A stretch of 64,000 nt of DNA from Desulfobulbus alkaliphilus (GCF_016918545.1 NZ_JAFFQC010000010.1:57327-121326); one strand, 5' to 3'. Positions 17,802 to 28,472 are shown, numbered from the stretch's first letter. Notes: generated from the sequence alone by a model not told the origin. Program-made: numbers and translations.

Positions 17802-18263
17802 TCAGGACTTGAGGCCGGTATGACCAAAACCGCCTCTTCCCCGCGCCGTGTCTTCCAGTCTGGCCTGCAAGACCAGGTTGGCTCTGACCACAGGCGCCAG
17901 GACCATTTGAGCGATCCGGTCGCCTCGCCGGATAATGAAAGGTTGACGCCCGAGATTGATCAAGGCGACTTTGATCTCTCCCCGATAATCAGCGTCAATG
18001 GTCCCGGGAGCGTTGACAACGGTAATACCGTGTTGCACCGCCAATCCGGACCGCGGTCGAATCTGTAATTCATAGCCTGGGGGAAGAGCCACGGCAAAGC
18101 CACAGGGAACAAGCCCTATGGCCCCCGGATTCAATGTCTCCGGAACTTCAACAGCCGCACGGATGTCCATTCCCGCAGCCAGTTCCGTCGCGTACGCCGG
18201 CAACGACAGATCTGCACTTTGTTCGGGGTCCAGCCAGAGACAATCAACGGATATGGTTTTCAT
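17802..18263 (-). CDS. dut: dUTP diphosphatase
   Basis: 153 aa, trimeric dUTPase family. All five motifs are visible: [10 protein letters not shown] (motif 1, about 27-36), [11 protein letters not shown] (motif 2, about 69-79), [15 protein letters not shown] (motif 3, about 82-96), [12 protein letters not shown] (motif 4, about 112-123) and [10 protein letters not shown] (motif 5, about 140-149). It hydrolyses dUTP to dUMP, keeping uracil out of DNA. It follows pnp on the same strand but is separated by a terminator at 18367-18401, so it probably has its own promoter or depends on read-through. Confidence 0.97.
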   Translation of the reverse strand: MKTISVDCLWLDPEQSADLSLPAYATELAAGMDIRAAVEVPETLNPGAIGLVPCGFAVALPPGYELQIRPRSGLAVQHGITVVNAPGTIDADYRGEIKVALINLGRQPFIIRRGDRIAQMVLAPVVRANLVLQARLEDTARGRGGFGHTGLKS

Positions 18264-18366
18264 CTCCCTTCTTCCTCGAGTCCGCGGACTGCAGGCAGGT
18301 TATCGTATTCCCCGCACCCTTTGTCCACGGCTCCGCCCACTGTTTGTTCTGAGCAAAAGACTCCAC

Positions 18367-18401
18367 AAAAAAAGCCGGCCCCTACCAAAAGGAAACCGGC
18401 T
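18367..18401 (-). terminator. Rho-independent terminator after pnp
   Basis: Read on the minus strand: AGCCGG (18401-18396) pairs with CCGGCT (18378-18373) across a loop of about 17 bases, followed by a run of seven T (18373-18367). It ends the long translation operon. Confidence 0.82.
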
Positions 18402-18437
18402 CCAAAGACAACCTGCGTACGGGCATTATGCCCAAAC

Positions 18438-20531
18438 TTATTGTTCGCCCTCGGCGAGGGCCGCTTTACGGCTCAAGCGAATGCGACCGCGATTGTCGAC
18501 ATCAATGACCTTGACCCGGATGATATCCCCTTCCTTGACCACATCAGTCACATTTTTCACCCGCTCATTGGTCAACTCGGATATATGAACCATACCGTCG
18601 GTCCCAGGCAATATCTGCACAAAAGCACCGAAGTCTTTAATGGTCCGCACTTCTCCCTCGTAAATCCTGCCTACCTCCGGTACGGCTGTGATCTGTTCGA
18701 TTCGCTTGACCAGGGCATCAGCGGTTTCGGCATTGGCGCTGAAAATTTTAATGGTGCCGTCATCATCCACATCGATCTTGGACTCGAATTCGGTGGTCAT
18801 TTCCCGGATGATTTTCCCGCCGGGGCCAATGATGTCCCGAATTTTGTCAGGATGAATTTTCATGGTCACATACTTGGGTGCGTGCTCGGAGACCACTGCC
18901 CGGGGTGAGCTGAGCGCCTCTTCCATTGTATCCAGGATGTGGACCAGACCCGATTTTGCCTGGGCCAGGGCTCGGCCCATAATCTCCCGGTCTACACCGT
19001 CGATTTTAATATCCATCTGCAGGCCGGTGATGCCCTTGCGCGTACCGACAACCTTGAAATCCATATCCCCGAGGTGATCCTCATCACCAAGAATATCGGT
19101 GAGGACCACCACCTGATCACCTTCCTTGATCAGGCCCATGGCCACACCCGAGACCGGCGCCTTCACCGGCACCCCGGCGTCCATCAGTGCCAGACTGGTC
19201 CCGCAGACCGTGGCCATGGATGAAGAACCGTTGGACTCCAGCACTTCGGAGACAATGCGAATGGTATACGGAAAAGTGTCCGCCGCCGGCAGGACCGCCT
19301 CGACTCCCCGTCGGGCCAAAGTACCATGGCCGATATCACGCCGGCTCGGCCCCCGCAGAAAACGGACTTCACCAACGCAGAAGGGGGGGAAATTGTAGTG
19401 GAGCATGAAACGTCGATACACATCTCCGCCCAGACCTTCCAGGTGCTGTTCATCACGTTCACTGCCCAGGGTGCCGATAACCAGGGCCTGGGTCTCGCCC
19501 CGGGTAAACAAAGCCGAACCATGAGCCCGGGGCAGTGCGCCGACTTCACAATGTATCGGGCGAACATCCTCAAACGAGCGCCCATCAAGACGCAGTCCCT
19601 TGCGGACAATGCGATCACGCATAACCTGTTTCTGGTACGCGCTCAACAGACTGGTGACCTCGGAGGGGTCGGTGTACAGATCCGGATCGATCTGGGCCAG
19701 CACCTCCTCTTTGAGACGGTTGTAGCGATCCGCGCGGGCCATTTTATCGGCGATCAGAACGACCTCATCCATGCCGGCAGCCGCGGCAGCCTCGACCTGC
19801 TGCCGTAACGGTACATTCTCTTGCGGAGGCAGAACCGGTCGTTTTTCCCTGCCGGCCTGGCGTTGCAGTTCCAGCTGCACCTCGATGAGTGGCTGAATGG
19901 CCTCATGGGCAAAAAAAATCGCCTCAAGAACCATGTCCTCACTCATCTCTCCAGCCTTTCCCTCCACCATGACCACATCATTACGGGTGCCCGCGACGAC
20001 CAGGTTGATCGAGGTTTTCGCCAACTGTGCTTTATCAGGATTGACAACAAACCGGCCATCAATATAGCCGACCCGGGCGGCGGCCACCGGAACGGTAAAA
20101 GGAATATCGGAAAGGAGCAGCGCTGCGGAGGCCCCGTTGACAGCCAGGATATCAGGGTCAACATTCTGATCCGCGGAGAAGACCGTGGCAATCACCTGGG
20201 TCTCGCTTGAATATCCTTCCGGGAAAAGGGGGCGCAGCGGCCGGTCTATCAGCCGGCAGGTCAGAATTTCCTTTTCACTGGGACGTCCGATCTCGCGGCG
20301 AAAATAACTGCCCGGAATCCGCCCCGCCGCATACATCCGCTCCTGGTATTCAATGGTCAACGGTAAAAAACCGAGTTTTTTCGATTCTTTTTCCGCCACC
20401 GCAGTCACCAGAACCATGGTATCGCCGCTCGTGACCATCACGGAACCACTGGCCTGTTTTGCTATTTTTCCGGTCTTAAAAACGATGGAGCGACTACCAA
20501 TATCGACTTCAATACTTTTCTCGTTAAACAT
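18438..20531 (-). CDS. pnp: Polyribonucleotide nucleotidyltransferase (PNPase)
   Basis: 697 aa; 3'-to-5' phosphorolytic exoribonuclease of the degradosome. Two RNase PH domains (second with RGETQALVIGTLGS and the catalytic region around DILGDEDHLGDMDFK), a KH domain (IIGPGGKIIREM, about 562) and a C-terminal S1 domain (GEVRTIKDFGAFVQI, about 626). ATG 20531 has AGGAG six bases upstream; the longer frame to 20606 reads into the leader hairpin and is rejected. It follows rpsO, the usual order. The hairpin at 20602-20670 in its leader suggests RNase III-type autoregulation. Confidence 0.97.
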   Translation of the reverse strand: MFNEKSIEVDIGSRSIVFKTGKIAKQASGSVMVTSGDTMVLVTAVAEKESKKLGFLPLTIEYQERMYAAGRIPGSYFRREIGRPSEKEILTCRLIDRPLRPLFPEGYSSETQVIATVFSADQNVDPDILAVNGASAALLLSDIPFTVPVAAARVGYIDGRFVVNPDKAQLAKTSINLVVAGTRNDVVMVEGKAGEMSEDMVLEAIFFAHEAIQPLIEVQLELQRQAGREKRPVLPPQENVPLRQQVEAAAAAGMDEVVLIADKMARADRYNRLKEEVLAQIDPDLYTDPSEVTSLLSAYQKQVMRDRIVRKGLRLDGRSFEDVRPIHCEVGALPRAHGSALFTRGETQALVIGTLGSERDEQHLEGLGGDVYRRFMLHYNFPPFCVGEVRFLRGPSRRDIGHGTLARRGVEAVLPAADTFPYTIRIVSEVLESNGSSSMATVCGTSLALMDAGVPVKAPVSGVAMGLIKEGDQVVVLTDILGDEDHLGDMDFKVVGTRKGITGLQMDIKIDGVDREIMGRALAQAKSGLVHILDTMEEALSSPRAVVSEHAPKYVTMKIHPDKIRDIIGPGGKIIREMTTEFESKIDVDDDGTIKIFSANAETADALVKRIEQITAVPEVGRIYEGEVRTIKDFGAFVQILPGTDGMVHISELTNERVKNVTDVVKEGDIIRVKVIDVDNRGRIRLSRKAALAEGEQ

Positions 20532-20601
20532 ACATACTCCTGTACCGGCGATGCCGGCATGTGCAATAATCAAGTGACGATGAGCTTGATACAAAATTTT
20601 C

Positions 20602-20670
20602 GTCACAAAGGCACAAAGGACGCGGAAACAAGCATTAATGATGTTTCCCTGTCCTTTGTGTCTTTATGAC
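20602..20670 (-). promoter_or_regulatory. Long hairpin in the rpsO-pnp intergenic leader
   Basis: Two 29-base arms (20602-20630 and 20642-20670) are complementary at 25 positions, with an 11-base loop. The core of each arm is GCACAAAGGAC / GTCCTTTGTG. In Enterobacteria a comparable stem-loop before pnp is cut by RNase III and then used for PNPase autocontrol. The position is equivalent here; the function is inferred. Confidence 0.75.
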
Positions 20671-20751
20671 TGCCATACCGCCAGCAGGCGGGCATATCGC
20701 ATCAAACACAACGGGCGGAAGATCCCGATGACCCTCCGCCCGGTACATATT

Positions 20752-21021
20752 TTACTTGCGGATACCGAGTTCCTGAATCAGGGTCCGGTACTTGTTGATA
20801 TCTTTTTTCTGCAGATATTTAATTAAATTACGACGTTGCCCGACCAGTTTCAGCAGCCCGCGCCGGGAATGATGATCTTTGGCATGGGTTTTGAAATGTT
20901 CGGTCAGATACACGATACGCTCGGTCAAGAGAGCAATCTGCACCTCGCAGGAGCCGGTATCGTTGTCATGGGTTTTGAATTTTTCGATGATTTCCTTTTT
21001 TCTTTCAGTTGTCTGTGCCAT
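20752..21021 (-). CDS. rpsO: 30S ribosomal protein S15
   Basis: 89 aa, the exact usual length when started at ATG 21021, which has GGAGG five bases upstream (a GTG at 21027 is less likely). Signatures: [19 protein letters not shown] at about 18-36 and [21 protein letters not shown] at about 50-70. It binds the central domain of 16S rRNA. Sits between truB and pnp. Confidence 0.98.
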   Translation of the reverse strand: MAQTTERKKEIIEKFKTHDNDTGSCEVQIALLTERIVYLTEHFKTHAKDHHSRRGLLKLVGQRRNLIKYLQKKDINKYRTLIQELGIRK

Positions 21022-21177
21022 GGGCACCTCCGTATTGCATCCTTCTGCTGCCAGAAAAGCGTTGCCCCTCAGCCTTTACTGGAGTCTGGAAAAGAGTTCC
21101 CTGATCCGCGACAGAGGGATGGCGCGGGGGAACGGTCTGCCGTGTTCTATACTCTACACCCATGCACTTGGGCAAGT

Positions 21178-21945
21178 TCAATCCGGCTCACTCGCTGTGA
21201 GGCGAACGGCGGCCGCGATGTCCATCCTGCCCTGTTGCAACCGGGCCAGGCCATTATCGGTAAAGAGCTGTTCTCCCGCGAGCGCATCTGTAACCGAAAA
21301 CGGTCCGCTGGCTGTCCGTCGCAGTGCAATCAGATGCGCTCCGCACCCCAGGGTGGCCCCAATATCTGCGGCCAGTACCCGAATGTATGTCCCCCGGCTG
21401 CAGGTCACCTCAATATCCAGTTGCCTGGCGACCTGATCATAGTGCTGATGGATCAATGAAAAAATTTCAATGGATTTCGGATCCTTGCGAATAAACACTC
21501 CTTGACGGGCATAGGTGTATAGCGGTTTCCCCCTGTGTTTTGCGGCCGAGTACGGCGGTGGCGCCTGCAGTTGAGGGCCCAGGTGCCGCGACAGAACCCT
21601 GTCAATGGCAGCAGGCTCGAAGTCAGGCACCTCCGTTATGGCCGTAATCCTGCCTTCCGGATCCTGGGTCTCCGTTTCCACTCCGAGCTGCAGGCGGGCG
21701 GTGTATGTTTTTCTACCCGCCATGAACAGTTCTATCCATCTGGTGGCTGCCCGGCCAGCGCAGACGATCAGCAGACCCGTGGCAAAGGGATCAAGCGTAC
21801 CGGCATGGCCGACCTTTTTGATCTTGAGCAGCCAGCGGATTTTACGGACGATGGCAAACGAGGTTATGCCAGCCGGTTTGTCAACCAGAAAGACTCCACC
21901 GCCGCAGCTGACCCCATCGACGGACTCAGGACATGGGACCGTCAT
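21178..21945 (-). CDS. truB: tRNA pseudouridine-55 synthase
   Basis: 255 aa. It converts U55 in the T-loop of tRNAs. The catalytic Asp is in GHAGTLDPFATG (about 46-57), and VDKPAGITSF and SRGTYIRVLAADIG (about 183-196) are further family motifs. ATG 21945 follows the nrnA stop by only a few bases, implying translational coupling. The 156 bp gap to rpsO has no clear terminator. Confidence 0.97.
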   Translation of the reverse strand: MTVPCPESVDGVSCGGGVFLVDKPAGITSFAIVRKIRWLLKIKKVGHAGTLDPFATGLLIVCAGRAATRWIELFMAGRKTYTARLQLGVETETQDPEGRITAITEVPDFEPAAIDRVLSRHLGPQLQAPPPYSAAKHRGKPLYTYARQGVFIRKDPKSIEIFSLIHQHYDQVARQLDIEVTCSRGTYIRVLAADIGATLGCGAHLIALRRTASGPFSVTDALAGEQLFTDNGLARLQQGRMDIAAAVRLTASEPD

Positions 21946-21948
21946 CCA

Positions 21949-22941
21949 TCAGACTCGCATTTCCTGCAGCAATAATGGCAGGATCTGATCGCGCACCGCA
22001 TTCAGCGACAGATCCCTGATGCGAAATCCACTGGCGTTACGATGGCCGCCACCGCCGAAACGGGCGGCAATGACCGAAACATCGCACTGCCCTTTGGCCC
22101 GAAGACTGACGGACACCAGATTGTGGTCGATCTCCTTGAGAAAGACCGCCACACGTACCGAGCGAACCGCCCGGGGCAGGTTGATAAAATATTCGGTGTC
22201 CTCCATGGTGGTAAAGGTCCGGTCCAGCATCTTCTGGGTCACCCGGATGACAGCTATCCGATCCCTGTCATACATTTCCAGGGTCGCCAACACTTCCTGC
22301 ATCAGTCGCAGTCGTCCCAAGGTATAGGTATTGTAAAGGTTATTGGCAATGACTTCCGGACGCACCCCCCGCAGGATCAGTTCGCCGGCCACGGTGAAGG
22401 TGTGTTGACTGGTGGCCTCGTACTGAAACGACCCGGTATCGGTAGAAAGGGCCGTGTAGAGACATTCGGCGGCCTTGGCGGATATTTCAGCACCAAGAGC
22501 TTCGGCCAGATCAAAAACCATCTCACCGGTGGACGAGCGGTGTTTTTCTATCCATGACAGGTCTCCGAATCCGGTATTCCCCTGGTGATGATCGATGACC
22601 GCCAGGGGCTGAATGGTCATCAGTGCCTCACTGTGCCTCCCCAGGCGTTTTTCATCGCTGCAATCCAGACAGATAAAGAGCAGGTCCCCATGGGCCTGAG
22701 CAGCAAAGTCCATGATCAGATTGATATCTGTCTGCACCTGGGCGCACCCGGGAAGAAAACGATAGAGCGGCGATACCGGCTCTTCAAGATAACGGACAAC
22801 CCGCTTGCCCATGCCTTCAAGGATCTCCCCCAGTCCGAGCAGGGAGCCCAGCGCATCCCCATCCGGATTGAAATGGGTCGCAAGCAGAACAGCCCCTTTA
22901 CTTTGCACCTCCGCGGCGATAAGCTGTTCAGGACGGCTCAT
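21949..22941 (-). CDS. nrnA: DHH/DHHA1 bifunctional oligoribonuclease / pAp phosphatase (NrnA-like)
   Basis: 330 aa. Catalytic motifs: THFNPDGDALGS (about 22-33), CLDCSD (about 89), VIDHHQGN (about 113-120) and the DHHA1 motif RFGGGGHRNASGF (about 295-307). Degrades nano-RNA and pAp. ATG 22941 has GAGGAGG upstream and overlaps the end of rbfA by 14 bp, so the two are coupled. The position between rbfA and truB is common in Firmicutes and Desulfobacterota. Confidence 0.94.
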   Translation of the reverse strand: MSRPEQLIAAEVQSKGAVLLATHFNPDGDALGSLLGLGEILEGMGKRVVRYLEEPVSPLYRFLPGCAQVQTDINLIMDFAAQAHGDLLFICLDCSDEKRLGRHSEALMTIQPLAVIDHHQGNTGFGDLSWIEKHRSSTGEMVFDLAEALGAEISAKAAECLYTALSTDTGSFQYEATSQHTFTVAGELILRGVRPEVIANNLYNTYTLGRLRLMQEVLATLEMYDRDRIAVIRVTQKMLDRTFTTMEDTEYFINLPRAVRSVRVAVFLKEIDHNLVSVSLRAKGQCDVSVIAARFGGGGHRNASGFRIRDLSLNAVRDQILPLLLQEMRV

Positions 22942-23332
22942 TCTTACGTTCCTCCTCAATCTGACGGAATAAAGCGTCGATCCGCTCAACTTCCTCGTGG
23001 ACATTGTCGAAATAAAAGGCCAAATCGGGGGTATAGCGCAGATCAAGAACCTTGGCCAGGTGACTGCGGAAGAACCCTCGTGCCCGGTTCATGCCCTTCA
23101 AGGCTGGACTGGTCTCGCTCCCGGCCGGCACGGTGAAATAAATTTTTGCCGTTTTGAGATCCGGGGTGACAAGAACCCGGGTGACGGAGACCTCGGCCAG
23201 CCTGATGTCTCGGATATGCTGGACAAGCAGAAGCGATAACTCGTTTTTTATTGCTTCCGCCACCCGCTTGGGCCGGGAACTTTCCGGCCGCCCCAGACCA
23301 GGCAGCTTGAAATCAAAATCCTGCGCAGTCAC
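22928..23332 (-). CDS. rbfA: Ribosome-binding factor A
   Basis: 134 aa, KH-like fold. RPKRVAEAIKNELSLLL at about 20-36, VSVTRVLVTPDLKTAKIYF at about 47-65 and LDLRYTPDLAFYFDN at about 95-109 are typical. It matures the 5' end of 16S rRNA. The start is GTG 23332, five bases after the infB stop; a coupled start in the operon. Confidence 0.95.
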   Translation of the reverse strand: MTAQDFDFKLPGLGRPESSRPKRVAEAIKNELSLLLVQHIRDIRLAEVSVTRVLVTPDLKTAKIYFTVPAGSETSPALKGMNRARGFFRSHLAKVLDLRYTPDLAFYFDNVHEEVERIDALFRQIEEERKNEPS

Positions 23333-23337
23333 GGCAC

Positions 23338-26112
23338 TTACAGCGTCGCCTCGACTTCATCAAGCACAAAGGCTTCGAGATGATCGCCGATTTTGATGTC
23401 GTTGAAATTTTCAACACCTATCCCGCACTCGTACCCGGTCAAAACTTCCTTGACATCATCCTTGAATCTTCGCAGGGAAGCTATCTTTCCTGTATAGACG
23501 ACAACACCCTCCCTGAGCACCCGCACCCTGGCGTTCCGTTCCATTTTCCCGGAGATAACCGAACAGCCGGCAATAAGACCGACTTTGGGCACCTGGAACG
23601 AATCGCGCACCTCGGCCGTTCCGATGACACGTTCCTCAAAGGTCGGTTCCAGCATCCCCTTCATGGCCTTCTCGATATCCTCCAGGGCGTGATATATGAC
23701 ATCGTACGTGCGGATGTCCACCTGCTCCCGTTCGGCGAGTTCCTTGACCTTGACCGTTGGCCGAACATTAAAGCCGATAATAATGGCATCGGAGGCCGCG
23801 GCAAGGTGGATATCGTTTTCGGTAATGGATCCCGTTCCTTCGTGGAGAGAGCGGACGCGAATAACATCGGTGGACAGGTTTTCCGCTGCCTGCCCAAAGG
23901 CCTGCAGCGTTCCCTGTACATCGGCCCGCAGAATGACGCGCAGTTCCTTGACATCCTGCTCCGCCATTTTTTCGAAGAGATTTTCAAGCGAAACCTTGGA
24001 CGCCGAGGCCAATTCGGTTTCCCTGGCCTTGAGTTGCCGGGAGGCCGCCACCGACTTGGCCATTTTCTCGGCCGCAAGAACTATAAACTCGTCCCCGGCC
24101 TGCGGTACTCCCGAAAGCCCTTGCACTTCAACGGGGATGGCTGGTCCTGCTTCATTGACCTGTTCGCCCCGCTCATTGGTCAGCATGCGGACTTTACCAC
24201 TGTAGATACCGGCGACAAAATGATCTCCGGGATGGAGAGTGCCGTCCTGGACCAGAACCGTGGCTACCGGCCCTCGTCCCTTGTGCAACTGAGCTTCTAT
24301 AACCGTACCCTTGGCTTTCCGGTTCGGATCGGCCCGCAGTTCAAGAATTTCCGCCTGCAGCTGAATCGATTCGAGCAACTCCTCAATGCCGAAACCTTTT
24401 TTCGCGGACGTCTCGCAGAAAATAGTCTGACCGCCCCATTCTTCAGGGATAAGACCATAATCACTCAATTCCCGTTTAACCCGGTCAGGATCGGCATTGT
24501 CCTTGTCGATTTTATTGACCGCCACCACGATGGGGACGTCGGCTGCCTGGGAATGGGCAATGGCTTCCTTGGTCTGTTCCATCACCCCGTCGTCGGCCGC
24601 GACCACCAGAACGACAATATCCGTCACCTTGGCACCCCGTGACCGCATCTCCGTGAATGCCGCATGTCCCGGGGTGTCCACGAAGGTCAGGTCACCGGAT
24701 GGTGCCTGCACATGATAGGCGCCAATATGCTGAGTAATCCCACCAGCTTCACCGGCCGCGACATCCGTTTTGCGGATGGCGTCAAGAATGGAGGTTTTGC
24801 CATGGTCAACATGCCCCATAACCGTGACCACCGGTGGCCGGAGGATGGCATCACCGCCCATCTCAGCCTCTTGCTCCTGCTGGGCCTCCATTTCCAGTTC
24901 TTCCGTCATGGCCTGTTCGACTTCATAACCGAAATCGGTAGCCACCAGAGCAGCTGTTTCAACGTCCAAGGCCTGATTCAATGTAGCCAGTACTCCCATC
25001 CCCATGAGGGCAGCAATGACTTCATTGGCTTTCACTCCCATGCGCCTGGCCAGATCACCGACACTGATGGTTGCCACCACCTTGATTCGTTTTTTAATTG
25101 CCTTGGTTTCCGGGGTCTGTAGCTGGGAAAGCGCCTCCTTTCTGGCGCTGTCTCTCTTTTTGCGGCCCTTGCGGGGACGCATATACTCCACGTCACCATC
25201 CGGAGAGAGTTCCACGCGGTCACGCCCTCTTTTCACTGCCTTGACCGCTTTTTTACCGGGTTTTTCCTCATCGGCCTTGATAGCTACAACTCTCTTGGCC
25301 TTTTTCTTTCCCTTGCCATCGACCTTGGTACCCTCATCCCTGGCCAGTACGTCTGCAGGCTTTTCCGTGCCGGGAGATTTGACCGGTCGCCCCGCCCGTT
25401 TCACCGGTGCCCTGGTTTTTTTCTCGGGAACTGGAATAACAACCCTGCCAACGATTCGTGCCATGGGCTTTGGCTTGGCTGCATCGTCAGCTGCGGCCAT
25501 TTCGCTGTCGTCCACCTGTTCAGGCGTACCGACATCTTCAAGGTCATGGTCATCGGTGGACATATCGGCCGCGGTTACCTCCTCGGCAATCTGCTCCTCG
25601 GCAGATTCCTCGACGATCTCTTCGTCTGCATCCATCGGCTCGGCAGCGGTCTCCGGTTTTTCCGGCGTCATCGGTGGAACTGCTTCCCCGGCATCCCTGG
25701 GTACCGGTATACTTTCCGGCTCATGGGGCAAAGGAGCAACATCGGCTGTTTCCGCCAGTTCCTGCTCACGGTCTCTGGCTGCCTGTTCCTGGGCCTGGGC
25801 TTCCAGGGTCTGAGCTTCCGCTTCCTCCTGCATTCTGGCGGCATCCTTCTCAGCCTTGGAGCGGCGGCGAACGACTGTCCTGGTCTTCGGGGGAGTGCCT
25901 GGCTCGGGTCGGCTTCTCAGCCCAACGCGCCCATCCACCGGTCCCGTCATACCCTCACTTTTCAGTTTTCTACGAATATCCGCGGCCATATCATTATCTA
26001 CGCTTGAACTATGACTTGCAACGGGGTACCCCATCGCGATAAGCTTTTCCGCCAATTCCTTACTTTTCAGTCCAAATTCCTTCGCCAGTTCATACACCCG
26101 AACCTTGCTCAT
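23338..26112 (-). CDS. infB: Translation initiation factor IF-2
   Basis: 924 aa. The N-terminal IF2_N segment ([19 protein letters not shown]) is followed by a long disordered acidic/basic region (about 60-330), a second IF2_N (about 350), then the GTPase domain: GHVDHGKTS (G1), DTPGHAAF (G3) and NKID (G4). Domains II-IV follow. It delivers fMet-tRNA to the 30S subunit. ATG 26112 with AAGGGAGC upstream is preferred to an in-frame start at 26142. Confidence 0.98.
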   Translation of the reverse strand: MSKVRVYELAKEFGLKSKELAEKLIAMGYPVASHSSSVDNDMAADIRRKLKSEGMTGPVDGRVGLRSRPEPGTPPKTRTVVRRRSKAEKDAARMQEEAEAQTLEAQAQEQAARDREQELAETADVAPLPHEPESIPVPRDAGEAVPPMTPEKPETAAEPMDADEEIVEESAEEQIAEEVTAADMSTDDHDLEDVGTPEQVDDSEMAAADDAAKPKPMARIVGRVVIPVPEKKTRAPVKRAGRPVKSPGTEKPADVLARDEGTKVDGKGKKKAKRVVAIKADEEKPGKKAVKAVKRGRDRVELSPDGDVEYMRPRKGRKKRDSARKEALSQLQTPETKAIKKRIKVVATISVGDLARRMGVKANEVIAALMGMGVLATLNQALDVETAALVATDFGYEVEQAMTEELEMEAQQEQEAEMGGDAILRPPVVTVMGHVDHGKTSILDAIRKTDVAAGEAGGITQHIGAYHVQAPSGDLTFVDTPGHAAFTEMRSRGAKVTDIVVLVVAADDGVMEQTKEAIAHSQAADVPIVVAVNKIDKDNADPDRVKRELSDYGLIPEEWGGQTIFCETSAKKGFGIEELLESIQLQAEILELRADPNRKAKGTVIEAQLHKGRGPVATVLVQDGTLHPGDHFVAGIYSGKVRMLTNERGEQVNEAGPAIPVEVQGLSGVPQAGDEFIVLAAEKMAKSVAASRQLKARETELASASKVSLENLFEKMAEQDVKELRVILRADVQGTLQAFGQAAENLSTDVIRVRSLHEGTGSITENDIHLAAASDAIIIGFNVRPTVKVKELAEREQVDIRTYDVIYHALEDIEKAMKGMLEPTFEERVIGTAEVRDSFQVPKVGLIAGCSVISGKMERNARVRVLREGVVVYTGKIASLRRFKDDVKEVLTGYECGIGVENFNDIKIGDHLEAFVLDEVEATL

Positions 26113-26152
26113 CAATTGCTCCCTTCTTTTGTCACTCGTCAAGCCTAGAGGT

Positions 26153-26359
26153 TCAGACTGCTTTGAGGACTTTCCTGTTCTTCGTCAGCCTCTCACGACA
26201 GTGATTGCCCAAACAGCTGTATATCCCTCTACCGGGCTTCGAGCCCAGGTGGTCCTCTATCAGCCGCCCGCTGACAACGACAAAGCGTGTCAGATCAGAA
26301 CGAGGACGCTTCCGTTGACAGCCTCGGCAGGTCCGTTCCGGTACATGCCCCCTGCGCAT
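26153..26359 (-). CDS. YlxR/RnpM family protein (DUF448)
   Basis: 68 aa, basic. [19 protein letters not shown] and GRGIYSC carry the conserved Cys-x2-Cys and Gly-Arg-Gly motifs of the YlxR family, an RNA-binding protein reported to modulate RNase P. ATG overlaps the nusA stop (TAATG). Its place between nusA and infB is the canonical one. Confidence 0.93.
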   Translation of the reverse strand: MRRGHVPERTCRGCQRKRPRSDLTRFVVVSGRLIEDHLGSKPGRGIYSCLGNHCRERLTKNRKVLKAV

Positions 26360-27765
26360 TACTCCCGGTCGCCTTCCACATTCTGTTCCGCTGCCTTTGA
26401 AGGAGCAGCGGCTGAATCATCGGTATACTGTTGTCCTTCACTCTCCGGGCTTTCACCCTTTTGGTCCAGCAACGACTCCTCGGTCGTACCTTGATTCGGC
26501 TCATCCTCAGGCGCCGCGATCATGCCGGCCTTCTCAAGCAGGTTCACCGCGTTATCCTGATCAATCCTGACCTGGAGCATGAGTTCGTCGACATTCATTG
26601 CCGCCAGCATGGCCGGAGAGGTGATGCCGGCGGCAAAAAGACGATCGGCGAGCCCTTCATCCATCCCCTCGATCGAGGTTAAGCCACGATATCCGGAATT
26701 TTCGAGATTATGGTAGCGTTGCTCGCTCTTTACATCAATTTTCCAGCCCAGCAAACGGGAGGCCAAACGAACATTTTGACCTTGCCGGCCTATGGCCAGA
26801 GAAAGTTGATCATCCGGGACGACTACCTGCAGCGATTTTCGGTCATCATCGACAATCACCATGGAAACTTCCGCCGGCGCCAGGGCGTTACAGACGTACT
26901 TGGCCGGGTCAGGACTCCAGGGAACAATATCGATCCGCTCACCCTGCAACTCCTGCACCACGTTCTGCACCCTGGAGCCTTTGAGCCCAACGCAGGCACC
27001 CACTGGATCGACATCGGATTCGATGGAGGAAACGGCGATCTTGGCCCGGAAACCCGGCTCACGGCTTACCCTCATTATTTTCACTATCCCTTCAGCTATT
27101 TCGGGCACTTCCATTTCAAACAATTTTTCAAGAAACTCGTTGCAGGTCCGGCTGAGAATAAGCTGCGAATCACGAAACCTGCCTTCGCGGACGTCACGAC
27201 GTACATCCAGTAGATAGGCACGGATTCTGTCCCCTTGTTTGTAGGATCTTTTTGGAATCTGGCCATCTCTGGGCAGCAACGCATCGGTGCGACCGAGGTT
27301 GATGATCATGTCTCCTCGCTCAAAACGCTGCACGATACCATTGACAATATTTCCTTCCCGATCACGAAACATCTCGAAAATAACGTCACGTTCGGCATCA
27401 CGCATGCGGTGAATGATGACCTGCTTGGCTGACTGGGCGGCAATGCGCCCCAGATCGGCAATCGTATTCATCTTCTCACCGAGATCGTCGTCCAACTCAA
27501 CCTCAGGGTCAAGACGGCGGGCCTCGTCCAGGGATATCTCCGTTTCTTCGTCAAAAACCTCGTCCACCACGGTTCGATACTGGAAGATCTCGACTTCACC
27601 CAGTTCTTCGTTGAACTGAACTTCAATCTCTCTCCGAGTTCCATATTTTTTCCGCACAGCGGAACGGACGGCCTCTTCGATGGCATCGATCAGCAAGGTG
27701 CGATCGATCCCTTTATCTCTACAGATCTGATCGATGATCCGTTTCAGATTTTCTGTTCCTACCAT
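26359..27765 (-). CDS. nusA: Transcription termination/antitermination factor NusA
   Basis: 468 aa. N-terminal RNA-polymerase-binding domain, S1 domain (about 130-200), two KH domains (GACVGLKGSRVQNV at about 245; LSLAIGRQGQNVRLAS at about 315), then one helix-hairpin-helix-like repeat (LTSIEGMDEGLADRLFAAG at about 365) and an acidic tail. It controls pausing and termination at the polymerase. It sits between rimP and ylxR. Confidence 0.97.
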   Translation of the reverse strand: MVGTENLKRIIDQICRDKGIDRTLLIDAIEEAVRSAVRKKYGTRREIEVQFNEELGEVEIFQYRTVVDEVFDEETEISLDEARRLDPEVELDDDLGEKMNTIADLGRIAAQSAKQVIIHRMRDAERDVIFEMFRDREGNIVNGIVQRFERGDMIINLGRTDALLPRDGQIPKRSYKQGDRIRAYLLDVRRDVREGRFRDSQLILSRTCNEFLEKLFEMEVPEIAEGIVKIMRVSREPGFRAKIAVSSIESDVDPVGACVGLKGSRVQNVVQELQGERIDIVPWSPDPAKYVCNALAPAEVSMVIVDDDRKSLQVVVPDDQLSLAIGRQGQNVRLASRLLGWKIDVKSEQRYHNLENSGYRGLTSIEGMDEGLADRLFAAGITSPAMLAAMNVDELMLQVRIDQDNAVNLLEKAGMIAAPEDEPNQGTTEESLLDQKGESPESEGQQYTDDSAAAPSKAAEQNVEGDRE

Positions 27766-27785
27766 GAGCCTACTCCATCCTCAGG

Positions 27786-28328
27786 CTATCGTTTCCGGTG
27801 TTTCCGCGGCCTGGGGGCAAGGCCATTCCGGCCGGTGCCGGATTCGATGTCTGCGTCAACCGATCCTTCAAGAGACAAGCGTGCCTTCGATATATTCTCT
27901 TGATCCACAAAAACCATTCCTGTCTCCATCTCCAGGGCCACCGCATCACCCTCAAGACCGCGCAATATGCCGGTCAGTACCCGTTGGCCACCCAGGGGGT
28001 TGTGCACTTTGATTCGTACCGGTCGATCGGCGAAACGGAGAAAATCTTCTCTTTTTTTCAACGGTCGTTCCAGTCCCGGAGAGGAAACCTCCAGGTGAAA
28101 GGGATGATCGATAAGGTTTTCCACCTCAAGATACGCACTGATTTCGCGACTGACCCTGGCACAGTCGTCAATGGTTATACCACCGTCCTTATCGAGAAAA
28201 AACCTGAGAACCCAGCCGTGGCCTTCCCGGCGGTATTGAATATCCACCAACTCCATTGCCATATCGGCCAGCATGGGTTCGACAAAGCTCTGAATGGTTG
28301 TTATCAGTGTATCTGTATTTGCTTCCAA
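27786..28328 (-). CDS. rimP: Ribosome maturation factor RimP
   Basis: 180 aa; RimP family: ELVDIQYRREGHGWVLRFFLDKDGGI, then DHPFHLEVSSPGLERPL at about 75-91, the family signature. It aids 30S assembly. The start is TTG 28328, with AGGAG about 11 bases upstream; no ATG fits the N-terminus. It is the first protein gene of the nusA-infB operon, following tRNA-Gly. Confidence 0.92.
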   Translation of the reverse strand: MEANTDTLITTIQSFVEPMLADMAMELVDIQYRREGHGWVLRFFLDKDGGITIDDCARVSREISAYLEVENLIDHPFHLEVSSPGLERPLKKREDFLRFADRPVRIKVHNPLGGQRVLTGILRGLEGDAVALEMETGMVFVDQENISKARLSLEGSVDADIESGTGRNGLAPRPRKHRKR

Positions 28329-28388
28329 GTGTTCGTGTCCGCTCCTGTTGTTCCGTCCCTCCGGAGACAGTTTACGACAAAAGGCAAT

Positions 28389-28410
28389 AAAAAAAGCGGG
28401 CAGAGCCCAC
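28389..28410 (-). terminator. Rho-independent terminator after tRNA-Gly
   Basis: On the minus strand GTGGGC (28410-28405), a three-base loop and GCCCGC, followed by seven T (28395-28389). It lies between the tRNA and rimP; it may end the tRNA transcript or attenuate the operon. Confidence 0.72.
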
Positions 28411-28472
28411 TTTCACGTGCACCGGAGGTTCGGGTACCGCCCTGCTGGCAGATTCCCTTCCCCTTCTCGGTA

